From NCBI GenBank assembly GCA_040766745.1, contig JAXGPX010000007.1, forward strand, positions 1 through 64,000: a stretch of 64,000 nt of DNA, given 5' to 3'. Shown here in pieces: positions 34,627-42,749 of this stretch (its first letter is position 1; each line of letters opens with the position of its first letter). Under the pieces are notes generated by a model that saw nothing but the letters and a program-made list of their open reading frames with translations, was not told where the DNA came from and did no database searches. The stretch comes from JAXGPX01 sp040766745 (GTDB taxonomy: Bacteria > Bacillota > Sulfobacillia > Fermentithermobacillales > Fermentithermobacillaceae). A program made the position numbers and the translations under genes.

Positions 34627-35208
34627 ATGTTCCAGACAAAAGTACTTGCGATATCGGGTAGTCTAAGACCGAACGGCAATTCTGAAATGCTGCTGGATGT
34701 CTTCCTTCAAGAGTTCGGTAGACAAGTACCGGATTCATGTATTGAGAAGATCGTGTTGAGGGACATAGCCCCTTGCTCTGGTTGCGATTACTGCATTAGC
34801 GGGAAATGTATTCACAATGATTCGATGCAGGAAGTATACGAGAAGATAAAATCTGCCAGTGTTATAGTCCTTTCTGCACCTGTGTACTTCTATGGACTGC
34901 CTTCTCACGTTAAGGCAATGATCGACCGCTGCCAGCTCTTCTACAATATGAAATACCGGCGAAAGGAGGCCTGGCGTAGTACTCCGGGTACAGGTGTGCT
35001 GTTATCATGCGGGGCTACAGAAGGCGACAGACTGTTTTTGGGAATTTCTGCTTGTGTACGATATTGGTTTAATGCCATAGATTTCGGGTACGCAGGCAAG
35101 GTGCTTGTAAGAGGCGTTGACAGGCCAGGAGAAATCAAAGGGCATCCAGAGGCTTTTGATGAAACTATGAGTCTTGCCAGGAAGGTAGCGTCTGCTGTTG
35201 GCCAGTAG
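34627..35208 (+). CDS. Flavodoxin-fold NAD(P)H-dependent FMN oxidoreductase
   Basis: AAGGAG lies seven to eight bases before the ATG at 34627; an earlier in-frame start would run through the 17-bp duplication. The 193-residue product has ISGSLRPNGNSEMLL for FMN phosphate binding and a Cys pair (CSGCDYCISGKCIH). SAPVYFYGLPSHVKAMIDRC is the flavin-ring loop. It is a second copy of the family found at 8842-9402. Probable role: reduction of quinones, nitro compounds or metals, or electron transfer under anaerobic conditions. The next gene on this strand is 1.2 kb away. Confidence 0.88.
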   Translation: MFQTKVLAISGSLRPNGNSEMLLDVFLQEFGRQVPDSCIEKIVLRDIAPCSGCDYCISGKCIHNDSMQEVYEKIKSASVIVLSAPVYFYGLPSHVKAMIDRCQLFYNMKYRRKEAWRSTPGTGVLLSCGATEGDRLFLGISACVRYWFNAIDFGYAGKVLVRGVDRPGEIKGHPEAFDETMSLARKVASAVGQ

Positions 35209-35353
35209 ATCATGACTGCACAGATACAAGGTTCTGTAGGCGGAATTTGCTGCTCAAGCAAAACGGCATCACGATGTACCACGGGGCTGCACAGATACAA
35301 GGTTCTGCAGACGGAATTGGCTACTGCTGGACACACAGTAGATCATGACTGCA
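35205..35353 (+). repeat. Interleaved direct repeats after the flavoprotein gene
   Basis: AGTAGATCATGACTGCA occurs at 35205-35221 and again at 35337-35353. CTGCACAGATACAAGGTTCT occurs near 35217 and near 35287, each time followed by a G, Y, A, G, R, CGGAATT pattern. This is a nested duplication, partly covering the stop codon of the flavoprotein gene. Confidence 0.8.
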
Positions 35354-35453
35354 TTGTATGTTGTACCTAACATTGGATTCTAAGCATTGAGTGCCGGATC
35401 CCGCTGGCCAGGCTGAATGGATGCCGGGCCAGATACCTTTCTAACGTAGCCTG

Positions 35454-35786
35454 CTACAGACGATATTTCTGTTGAAGATATGTTATCGGTTCGCTGGCGA
35501 AATCGTCAGTGGCTCCCCAGTCGAATATGTCGAGAAAACCTCTGGCCGCCCCGCATGAGATCGACTTTACTGTTGTTCGGTGCGAATCTCCTGAAATAAT
35601 GACCACAAGGGCAAGCTGGTTACCTACCCTTGAGAAATAGTGCTGGTATACAAGTACTGCTATATACTTGTCGCCGGTGCTGATTACGTCTTCACTAACC
35701 ATTTCAATATGGGAAAGCTGGCCGGTGAGAAACCGGTGCACTTCTCGTGCTCCATCAGGCACTACTATCTTCGCTTCAGCTGCCAT
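35454..35786 (-). CDS. DUF6054 family protein
   Basis: The 110-residue product fits the small alpha/beta DUF6054 family: an opening strand-helix, then AVLVYQHYFSRVGNQLALVVIISGD and a closing ISCGAARGFLDIFDWGATDDF. Function is unknown; the family is scattered in Firmicutes. The ribosome binding site is weak (GGACGTGATACTAG before the ATG). It stands alone. Confidence 0.65.
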   Translation of the reverse strand: MAAEAKIVVPDGAREVHRFLTGQLSHIEMVSEDVISTGDKYIAVLVYQHYFSRVGNQLALVVIISGDSHRTTVKSISCGAARGFLDIFDWGATDDFASEPITYLQQKYRL

Positions 35787-35983
35787 CTAGTATCACGTCC
35801 GTCCAAAGGGTTCTCTGAAACACAAGACATAACAGGCTCTTCTAGCGTAGCACGCCGATTTTACTTTGACTAGAGACTCAGTGCTTTCTGGCCAAAAATC
35901 CTCCTGCCACGAACTATGATTCTGTCACCTCGGGGGGCGGATGTTTGCTTGGACTGTGAAAATGTCACCTTCTTTGGTGGGAA

Positions 35984-36281
35984 TGGTCGATCTTGATACC
36001 GGTACTGGCGTTAGGTGGTCGGTTTTGATACCAGGTTTGGGCTGAAGGTGGTCGATTCTGGTACCGGGTTGGGCTGAAACCTGGTCGATTTTGGGGCCAG
36101 TAATGCCTCAGTAAGGAAATAAACGGGGGCTTTTCTACTGAATTTGGGCTGAGCCGGTCGGTTTTGGTACCAGGTTTGGCGGAAACCTGGCGGGTTTTGA
36201 TACCAGGTTTGAGCCGAAGTTGGTCGATTCTGGTACCGGGTTGGGCAGAAACCTGGCAGGTTTTGGGGCCAATAATGCTTT
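35984..36281 (+). repeat. Two-level satellite: 33-bp units in two four-unit blocks
   Basis: Units start at 35984, 36016, 36049 and 36082, and again at 36155, 36188, 36221 and 36254. Each opens TGGTCGATT or TGGCGGGTT, then GATACC or GGTACC. The four units of a block differ from one another (types a, b, c, d), and the second block repeats the same order 172 bases later, so the whole block was duplicated after the units had diverged. The flank at about 35950-35980 reads GTGAAAATGTCACCTTCTTTGG. No transposase is present. The surrounding gap from 35787 to 36378 has no gene. Confidence 0.9.
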
Positions 36282-36378
36282 TAGAGGGGGTGCAAATGGT
36301 CTGTAATTGAGCCTATTGGGCCAAGATGCTCATCTGCTGGCTTGATTGTCGATTTTCCCTTCAATACCTGTTCCATAA

Positions 36379-36693
36379 TTGAACCTTCCGTACTTCTTTT
36401 GTGCTGAAAAATATACACCTCCTGAGTTTCAGGGGAGAGTGTTTTCGGTTCGCAGGGTGATTGCACAGTTTACTGCTCCTATTGGCACGTTTATCGGTGG
36501 TTGGTTGGCCAGAGCCATGAATCCGAGCGTGCTGCTTGTAATTCTTGGTATAATGGCGGCGGGCTTTGCAGGACTTCAGATGCTGGACAAAGATTTGGTT
36601 GAAATGGAAACAGGCAACCCGAGTAACAAAGATTATCTGATGTCATCACGGTGTGACCTAAGTACATCATATGGTCTGATGATAACCTGTTAG
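36379..36693 (+). pseudogene. C-terminal fragment of an MFS transporter
   Basis: From about residue 12 the frame reads YTPPEFQGRVFSVRR, then IAQFTAPIGTFIGGWLA and NPSVLLVILGIMAAGFAGLQ. This is the last cytoplasmic loop and final two helices of an EntS-like MFS exporter. The preceding ten or so helices are absent, and the sequence starts abruptly about 100 bases after the satellite array. It therefore looks like the remnant left by a deletion or rearrangement at the repeats. It is not a copy of the MFS genes at 33029 or 53978, which end differently. Confidence 0.7.
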
Positions 36694-36744
36694 GATGTGA
36701 TTAGCCGCACTGACAAAAATAGAATGCAGAGGTGAGTCACTAAC

Positions 36745-37575
36745 ATGAACAGCGAAGCAAGAGGATTTACTACTGAAGGCCTAATGGCATTGGCCATAGA
36801 AATGGCAGGCCAAACCAGGTTTCCGGCAGATTCACGCATCTATGTTCCCGGAAAAAATATAAGGAAGATACTTTTCGGTATCGACATCGGCGTTGCAGAG
36901 TTGTTGGTTGGGAAGCAATTGGGAGTGGACTGTGTGGTAGCTCACCATCCGGATTCAAGCGTGCTTACTTTCCCTGAGGTTCTTGATCTTCATGTGGACC
37001 TGGCTGTAAAGAACGGAGTTCCTGAAAGTGAGGCAAGGGCGGCAGTAGATGCAATGAAGCAGTCAAATGCGTTCATTAGGCATTCTGCCAATTACGATCA
37101 CGCGCCGTCATTCGCCAGGCTGCTAGGCATTCCATTTATGAACATACATAATCCTTTGGATGAAATAGGCCGGCAGCGCATGCAGGCTGCAGTAGACAGA
37201 CACTGTAATGAAAAGGCCGCGGTTTCCGATATTGTTGATGCATTGTACACTTTGCCTGAGTTGGCCAATGCACCTACGAAAATCGAGGTGCGCATCGGCA
37301 AGCCGGGCAATCCTGCAGGGAAAACAGTTGTTGTTCACGGAGCGGGCACTAATGGAGGTGCTTCACTGGCCAGGCTTTACTATAGGCACGGTACCGGCAC
37401 TGTAGTGTATATTCATATCGGGCTGGGGGAGTTCATGAAACTGAAGGAGGAGTTCCCCAGAGGTAAGAACCTTATCATCTCGGGGCACATTGCTTCAGAC
37501 GTAGTTGGCATTAACCCCTTTATAGAGCGTTTGGAATCTATGGGAGTTGAGGTTATCCGGGTAAGTGGGTTGTGA
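36745..37575 (+). CDS. NIF3-like dinuclear metal-centre protein
   Basis: The 276-residue product has VAHHPD (His67/His68) near the start of the metal site, an ANYDH motif near 114-118, and the C-terminal GHIASDVVGINPFIERL, all as in the NIF3/DUF34 family. These proteins form hexamers with two metal ions per subunit. The exact reaction is still debated, with proposals including GTP cyclohydrolase-like activity and metal handling. CAGAGGTGAG precedes the ATG. It is monocistronic and followed by a hairpin. Confidence 0.82.
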   Translation: MNSEARGFTTEGLMALAIEMAGQTRFPADSRIYVPGKNIRKILFGIDIGVAELLVGKQLGVDCVVAHHPDSSVLTFPEVLDLHVDLAVKNGVPESEARAAVDAMKQSNAFIRHSANYDHAPSFARLLGIPFMNIHNPLDEIGRQRMQAAVDRHCNEKAAVSDIVDALYTLPELANAPTKIEVRIGKPGNPAGKTVVVHGAGTNGGASLARLYYRHGTGTVVYIHIGLGEFMKLKEEFPRGKNLIISGHIASDVVGINPFIERLESMGVEVIRVSGL

Positions 37576-37596
37576 TTGTTGGACATTCCAAAGAAG

Positions 37597-37629
37597 AAGG
37601 CCGCTCCAGACCGATTTAGGAGCGGCCTT
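37597..37629 (+). terminator. Terminator hairpin after the NIF3-like gene
   Basis: Perfect 11-bp arms AAGGCCGCTCC (37597-37607) and GGAGCGGCCTT (37619-37629) enclose an 11-base loop. The downstream T-run is weak. Confidence 0.65.
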
Positions 37630-37705
37630 GGATCGTTATGTTTCCGGGCTCAAGGCACGAACTCAAGAGACGAAATCAAGACATTGAGTTTCTTTTAGAT
37701 TACCG

Positions 37706-38083
37706 CTAGTTTTTCCAGAGTCCGTGAAGGTTGCAGTATGCTCTGACCTTATTTGGCTTGCCCGAGATCTTAAATTGGGCAATTGGCTTTTCGGTGGGGT
37801 CTAGGAACTTCACCTGCACATTGCCAGTGTTTTCCTGTACCTCGACCCACTCAATGTGGTGTGCTTCGGCCATGGGATGCTCTGTTGCTCCTACCTTAAC
37901 TGTGAGCACTTCGCCTTCTTCAACAACAGGTACGTGCTTTTCAAGGCCTTCATCGGCAGAGGTTTTCTCATTCAAGAGGGCCATTGGTTTTCCGCAGCAG
38001 ACCAGCTGGCCTTTACCGCCATGCAAAACGTTTACGATATTTCCGCATATGTCGCATTTGTACACTTCGTGGACTTTCGCCAT
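37706..38083 (-). CDS. dfx: Desulfoferrodoxin (superoxide reductase)
   Basis: GGAGGTAATGAA before the ATG at 38083 sets the start, and the product is 125 residues, the normal size. Centre I is a rubredoxin-like site: Cys10, Cys13, Cys29 and Cys30 (CDICG, CCG). Centre II ligands are His50, His69, His75, Cys117 and His120 (EKHVP, EHPMAEAHHIEW, CNLHGLWK). Lys49 is placed like the catalytic Lys. It reduces superoxide to hydrogen peroxide with electrons from rubredoxin, without making oxygen, and is a hallmark of anaerobes. It is monocistronic and divergent from the DUF2284 gene. Confidence 0.96.
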   Translation of the reverse strand: MAKVHEVYKCDICGNIVNVLHGGKGQLVCCGKPMALLNEKTSADEGLEKHVPVVEEGEVLTVKVGATEHPMAEAHHIEWVEVQENTGNVQVKFLDPTEKPIAQFKISGKPNKVRAYCNLHGLWKN

Positions 38084-38285
38084 TTCATTACCTCCAGTTG
38101 AATTATGTGAGTGATGATCTAGTTGGCCTAACTTATAGTCCCACATATACCGGTTTGATACTAGGTTTGCTCTGTGCCCATATATGTAAAAAGGAGAATT
38201 CTCTGATAGAATGGCCTAAAGTACTTAGCAGGCAGTTTCAGGAGCATTCCCAAAGATATTTTCGACCCAGGTGAAGGAGGGGAGG

Positions 38286-38825
38286 GTGCCGGGAAACGGC
38301 ACAGGCAGTATGAACACAGAATTTGCTAGGCATCTGGTTGACATGGCCCAGGAAATGGGAGCGGACCATGCTGTGCCCTTCAAGATTGACGATATTGCCT
38401 TTGATCCCAGGACCATCTTGAAGTGCGCGTTCGGCTGCGGGGATTGGGGACACGGGCACACGTGCCCGTCCAGGCCCGGGTCTTTAAGGCCATGGGAGTA
38501 TGAGCAGGTTCTAAGGCGGTATGAGTGGGGCGTTATAGTCCACTCGACCGATAAGAGAGTTTCTCACGAAGTGTCTTTTGCCCTTGAGAGAGAGGCGTTT
38601 GTTAAGGGGTACTATTTTGCGTTTTCCCTGAGTGACTGTGCCCTCTGCAAGGAATGTGCAGGTTTTCATGGCAAGCCCTGTGCCAATGTGAAGAGAGCCA
38701 GGCCGGCCTTTCACAGCGTCGGGATTGATGTTTTCAAGACTGTGCGGAAATTTGGATTGCCGATTCAGACCCTAAAAGATGAGAATGACCAGGTGAACTG
38801 GTATTCAGCCGTGTTTGTAGAGTAG
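38286..38825 (+). CDS. DUF2284 predicted metal-binding protein
   Basis: The GTG at 38286 directly follows GGAGGGGAGG; an ATG at 38310 is the alternative. The product is about 179 residues and matches DUF2284, with the cysteine pattern CAFGCGDWGHGHTCPSRPG and CALCKECAGFHGKPC. This could hold an iron-sulfur cluster or zinc. The family is frequent in anaerobes, and its role is unknown. The gene ends two bases before a long perfect inverted repeat. Confidence 0.85.
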   Translation: MPGNGTGSMNTEFARHLVDMAQEMGADHAVPFKIDDIAFDPRTILKCAFGCGDWGHGHTCPSRPGSLRPWEYEQVLRRYEWGVIVHSTDKRVSHEVSFALEREAFVKGYYFAFSLSDCALCKECAGFHGKPCANVKRARPAFHSVGIDVFKTVRKFGLPIQTLKDENDQVNWYSAVFVE

Positions 38826-38876
38826 TGGAACGCAAGAACCGTCCCCGCGTTCCACTGGGACGGTTCTTGCGTTCCA
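38825..38876. repeat. REP-like element forming a perfect 19-bp inverted repeat
   Basis: GGAACGCAAGAACCGTCCC (38827-38845) and GGGACGGTTCTTGCGTTCC (38857-38875) are exact complements with an 11-base loop CGCGTTCCACT. It is made of one complete REP-like palindrome plus a half element. It sits between convergent DUF2284 and serS genes and could act as a bidirectional terminator. Confidence 0.9.
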
Positions 38877-38882
38877 GAAGCT

Positions 38883-40157
38883 TTACCTGGTGCAGATTTT
38901 TGCCAGGTTGCCTGGCATATGTTTGCGCAGGACTTCAGGGACTGTGATGCTGCCGTCCTGCTCCTGGTAGTTTTCGATTATGGCGACCAGGGTCCGGCTC
39001 ATGGCAATGGCTGTTCCATTCAGCGTATGCACGAACTGGGGTTTTCCGCCATCTGCCGGGCGGTACCTGATATTCAGCCCCCTGGCCTGAAAGTCTGTGC
39101 AGTTGCTGCAGGAGGTGATCTCCCGGTACACGCCTTCTGACGGATGCCAGAACTCTATGTCATACTTCTTGTAGGCAATGGGCCCAAGGTCTCCGGTGCA
39201 CATCTTCACGACGCGATAAGGTATTCCAAGCGCCTGGTAGACCTGTTCTTCCAGCGAAAGCATGTATTCGTGCATTTCTTCGGATTTTTGCGGTTCGGAG
39301 AACACGAACATTTCAACTTTGTCGAACTGATGGACTCGTATGAGGCCTCTAATGTCGCGGCCGCCGCTTCCTACTTCTGTTCTGTAGCAGGGTGAAAAAC
39401 CTGCGTACTTGGCAGGCAGCTGTTCGGGCGCCAGAATCTCGCCTGTATGGAGAGCAGCCAGAGGTATTTCTGAGGTTCCCACCAGCCCAAGGTTCTCACC
39501 TTCGATCCGGTAAATTTGGTCTTTGAAGAATGGGTAGTGTCTTGTACCTACCAGTATCTCTTCTTTGACCATGACAGGGGGAATGACGGGGGTAAAACCT
39601 TCTGCTCCAAGAAGGTCAAGGGCAAACCTTGCCAGGGCAAACTCGAGATAGACAGCATCGCTTTTCAGAATGTAGCTCCGAGATCCCATGATCTTTGCAG
39701 CTCTGGGAATATCGATAATGCCCAGCCGGTCGCCTAGTTCTACGTGATCCAGTGGCTGAAAAGTGAACTCACGGGGCTGGCCCCATTTCTTCACTTCAAC
39801 ATTACCCGATTCGTCCTCTCCATAGGGAACGTCAGGGGCTATCATGTTTGGCATTGTAAGCAAGAGATCTCTTAACTCCTGTTCAACACTTCGAAGATTC
39901 TCTTCCAGGTCCAGGACCTGCTTACGGATTTCACGATTGGACTCAATCAAAGCCTTTTTTTCGGCCGGGTCTGTGCAAGTGGGAATCTTTTCAGTCACCC
40001 TGTTCCTTTCCTCACGAAGTCCGTTAATCTCTCTGACAAGATCGATTCTCCTATCATCAAGAGAGAGGATGGTATCCAGCGGTGCTTCTGCGTTCCGCCT
40101 GGCCAGCATTTCCTCAACAGCTTTGCGATCCTGGCGTATTACTGCTACATCGAACAT
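38883..40157 (-). CDS. serS: Seryl-tRNA synthetase
   Basis: The ATG at 40157 with GGGAGGT upstream is the start (424 residues). The longer open frame upstream is the T-box leader. Residues 1-105 are the coiled-coil tRNA-binding arm. The class II core has motif 2 FSPCYRTEVGSGGRDIRG, with EVGSGGRD for ATP, and motif 3 NGTAIAMSRTLVAIIENYQ. It charges tRNA-Ser, and tRNA-Sec if present, in the cytoplasm. It is regulated by the T-box at 40183-40460. Confidence 0.97.
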   Translation of the reverse strand: MFDVAVIRQDRKAVEEMLARRNAEAPLDTILSLDDRRIDLVREINGLREERNRVTEKIPTCTDPAEKKALIESNREIRKQVLDLEENLRSVEQELRDLLLTMPNMIAPDVPYGEDESGNVEVKKWGQPREFTFQPLDHVELGDRLGIIDIPRAAKIMGSRSYILKSDAVYLEFALARFALDLLGAEGFTPVIPPVMVKEEILVGTRHYPFFKDQIYRIEGENLGLVGTSEIPLAALHTGEILAPEQLPAKYAGFSPCYRTEVGSGGRDIRGLIRVHQFDKVEMFVFSEPQKSEEMHEYMLSLEEQVYQALGIPYRVVKMCTGDLGPIAYKKYDIEFWHPSEGVYREITSCSNCTDFQARGLNIRYRPADGGKPQFVHTLNGTAIAMSRTLVAIIENYQEQDGSITVPEVLRKHMPGNLAKICTR

Positions 40158-40182
40158 GTTCAAACCTCCCTGAATACTGTTG

Positions 40183-40460
40183 TTAAAAATAAAGGAGCAG
40201 GCTGTCTCAAGGACGAGCCTGCTCTCGTGGTGCCACCCTGGTTTGCTTCGAGCATATTTCGAGCCTGTGCTGCCCAAAGCCTCTATTCTCGATAACGGCA
40301 GAAACCGGCAAGGCATACTCAGGCCGGCTGTTTGGTGCCAGGCCTTTTGTGCCTGCGCCTCAAGGGTGCTATCGCCCGCCCCTCGGCATCGCCTTTCACC
40401 TGCCGGCGACTCTCTGAGCCCGGTTAGCGGGTTATCTGTCCCTATCATTGGCTTTGGAAG
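40183..40460 (-). promoter_or_regulatory. T-box riboswitch (serine) in the serS leader
   Basis: On the minus strand the T-box sequence AGGGTGGCACCACGAG lies at 40239-40224. It is followed by a terminator hairpin, GAGCAGGCT/AGCCTGCTC (40224-40216 with 40203-40195), and a T-run. Stem I is recognisable by CAGAGAGTCGCCGG and GGTGAAAGGCG. A possible specifier AGC (serine) lies at 40370-40368 in GCGATAGCACCC. Uncharged tRNA-Ser would stabilise the antiterminator and allow serS transcription. Confidence 0.92.
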
Positions 40461-40600
40461 AATATATCAGGTTACAGGCAGAAAGTAAAGGGCAGAAGCC
40501 TATTTTAGCCTCTAACCAGCCTTTAGCCGGCCCGGGAGCAATTTGCCGGCAGGCCGGCTGTCAGCATCCGAAACTCAACCAGACTTGCCTGCATGGGCCT

Positions 40601-42451
40601 TTACTGGGCAGTGATGTACATGGAGTAGACCCTGATTTCAAACTGGTCGTTTCCGAGATAACTGTATATGACTAGAGTCTGCTCGTTGTGGGCCATGGTT
40701 ATACCTGTTACTGCCTGCCATTGGCTGGCTTTTAGAAAACCCTTATCGCCGAGGAGCCATAAACCTACAGCGGATGTGCCATTTCCGGACTCGCCGGGAT
40801 CTTTGGCGCCTCCCGGATTTCCGGTTCCTCCGGTCGCTCCGGTTTCGCCAATAATCGCAGACAACTGATTATCAAACACAGGCAGGGGATCATTTTCATA
40901 CCACAATCCGTCTATTACCTTTACCGGGGTTGTCTGTCCTGGTTGGGTCTGGGCCTGATCTTTTGCCCCATACCAGATCGAATTGGACTTTTCCTGAATG
41001 ACCTGGTAGAAGAGTCCTTTAGAATCTGGGCTGAATGCCAGAGGGTAGATGCTCACTGTTTCACCGGTAGATATCGAACTCAGATCGGCTATTTTCGCAG
41101 TGGCTCCAGTGGCAACATCTGCAATCCACATTGAGTCAGCTCTTAGTGAAGGGATTTCCCAGTTGCCTTGTGCATCGCTTTCCAAACCGCCGTCGGGTCC
41201 GGAGGTTGCTCCTATTTGTGCAGGCTTCGGTTTTGCACATGAAACGAACCCAATGTGTTTTGAGTCTGCAGACCATTTGAGATGGCCTAGAATTCTGCCT
41301 GTTATGCTGACCTCGTTAACCGGTTGGCCCGCTTTATCCACGATTGTTATGCTGGCTCCAAAAGGCATAGGTGAGTCTTCGCCCAGGTAGAGCTCGTAAT
41401 TCATCGCCGAGGTATCTATGGCCTCTCGGCTGTCTGCGCCGGGTTTTCTGGCAACAGTGTATGCTGCAACGTATTGGCCATCAGGTGACCAAACCGGGTA
41501 GAAACTCATTGTATCGCCGCTCGGGATCAGGGGAGTCTCAGCGGCTGTTCCAAGGTCCAGCATGTAGACGCCGTTTTTGCCCTCCTCATGGAGATTGTAT
41601 ACGGCAGCGGTCCTGTCAGGTGACAATTCTGCAGCCAGAGAGCCCTGGAATGTAGGAGGCTCCTGTTTGACTGTATTCACTGCATAGGATTCCAGATCTA
41701 CAGTAATGATTGAGTTTGACGCGTCAAGGATAAGCATGTTGTGCTCGGTATCTAGGGCTGCGTTTCTGACAAGGGCATATTCAAGAGGGATGAATGCAAG
41801 TTCTCTTACCTGTTTTTGGGTGATATCACCGGCAAGGACAGAAATCCCTTGTTTGTTTCTATGTTTTCCCTGGTCCTGCTTGCCGCTGGATACAAACAGG
41901 CACTCATTATCTGATAGCCACCCTATAGGGATGTACTCCAAACCGTTATCTATAGTCCATTGGCGATCCACTGAACGAAGGACAACAGGTTCATCCTGGA
42001 ACTTGCCGGGTTCACTGGAGTTTTGCTCATCGCCTGCCACACGAGCCGGAAGGGGAAAGGCAACCAACCGCGTAGCATCGCTGTCATGTTGAGCAAGAAG
42101 AAGGTATCTGCCATCAGGTGAAATGGCCTGAGAAGGTTCATTTGTCCATGCCCACCCTGAGAGAGTGGTTGAGTAAACAAGTGTTGGCTCCAACACCAGT
42201 TTAGGAATTTCAGGCTCTTCTGAAGGCGGTTTGACGCATCCTGACAGGAAGGTCATGGACATGGACAGACATAATAGCATGGCCAGCAAAGATGGCCGAG
42301 AATGTGAAGGCTTCCTTGATAGCCCGGGTGTCCTTGATACAAAAGGCAGTGAAAAAGACAAATACGGCAAAGACCGCAGAGGCCTTGAAGATCTCAAAGA
42401 CCTCCAAGTTCGCGTTAATTCAGCAGACCGTTTGTCCGTAGAAGGCCACAT
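40601..42451 (-). CDS. Beta-propeller lipoprotein (TolB/WD40-like)
   Basis: The ATG at 42451 has AAGGAG nine bases upstream, so the long N-terminus is likely real. Residues 1-55 are basic and Ser/Arg-rich, then a hydrophobic stretch leads to the lipobox FLSGC with Cys72. This n-region is much longer than the usual five to ten residues. The mature part shows propeller blades of the TolB/DPP type: SPDGRYLLLAQHDSDATRL, SPDRTAAVYNLHEEG, WSPDGQYVAAYTV, WSADSKHIGFVS. A Gly/Thr-rich linker (GATGGTGNPGGAKDPGES) lies near residue 535. It is probably displayed on the outer face of the membrane. Role unknown. Confidence 0.8.
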   Translation of the reverse strand: MWPSTDKRSAELTRTWRSLRSSRPLRSLPYLSFSLPFVSRTPGLSRKPSHSRPSLLAMLLCLSMSMTFLSGCVKPPSEEPEIPKLVLEPTLVYSTTLSGWAWTNEPSQAISPDGRYLLLAQHDSDATRLVAFPLPARVAGDEQNSSEPGKFQDEPVVLRSVDRQWTIDNGLEYIPIGWLSDNECLFVSSGKQDQGKHRNKQGISVLAGDITQKQVRELAFIPLEYALVRNAALDTEHNMLILDASNSIITVDLESYAVNTVKQEPPTFQGSLAAELSPDRTAAVYNLHEEGKNGVYMLDLGTAAETPLIPSGDTMSFYPVWSPDGQYVAAYTVARKPGADSREAIDTSAMNYELYLGEDSPMPFGASITIVDKAGQPVNEVSITGRILGHLKWSADSKHIGFVSCAKPKPAQIGATSGPDGGLESDAQGNWEIPSLRADSMWIADVATGATAKIADLSSISTGETVSIYPLAFSPDSKGLFYQVIQEKSNSIWYGAKDQAQTQPGQTTPVKVIDGLWYENDPLPVFDNQLSAIIGETGATGGTGNPGGAKDPGESGNGTSAVGLWLLGDKGFLKASQWQAVTGITMAHNEQTLVIYSYLGNDQFEIRVYSMYITAQ

Positions 42452-42485
42452 TTAGCAAGACTCCTTCGTTGTCTGTATTTGTCTA

Positions 42486-42509
42486 TTTGTTTTGACTAGT
42501 CAAAACAAA
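42486..42509. promoter_or_regulatory. 24-bp perfect palindrome, likely operator
   Basis: The half-site TTTGTTTTGACT (42486-42497) is followed immediately by its exact reverse complement. The TTGACTAGTCAA centre resembles operators of MarR-type dimeric regulators. It lies between the divergent lipoprotein and PAP2 genes, 35 bases from the lipoprotein start. The rest of the gap (42510-42749) has no gene. Confidence 0.6.
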
Positions 42510-42749
42510 CCAAAGCCAGTTTTTCTGGCTTGATATTTGCCCCTTTTGATCTCATCTAGTCCATTGCTGGTTGTACAATATATTATCTCGAAAGTTTACC
42601 ACTGTTTTGTGTACGGTACCAGTTACCTGTTCGATTACGGGTTTATCCTTTATCTGTTGTAGGACGACAACTCAAGGGTGTTTGTTCCAGTTCTCTGACA
42701 GAGGTAAGAAACTGCTTTTCCTAGAACAATGGGGAGGGAGGTGATATTT

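Noticed and set aside
35984..36281. CRISPR array
   Set aside because: Units are contiguous, imperfect and 33 bp long with no unique spacers, and there are no cas genes.
40158..40448. N-terminal extension of seryl-tRNA synthetase
   Set aside because: The extension is the translated T-box leader; the true start has GGGAGGT and the normal MFDV opening.
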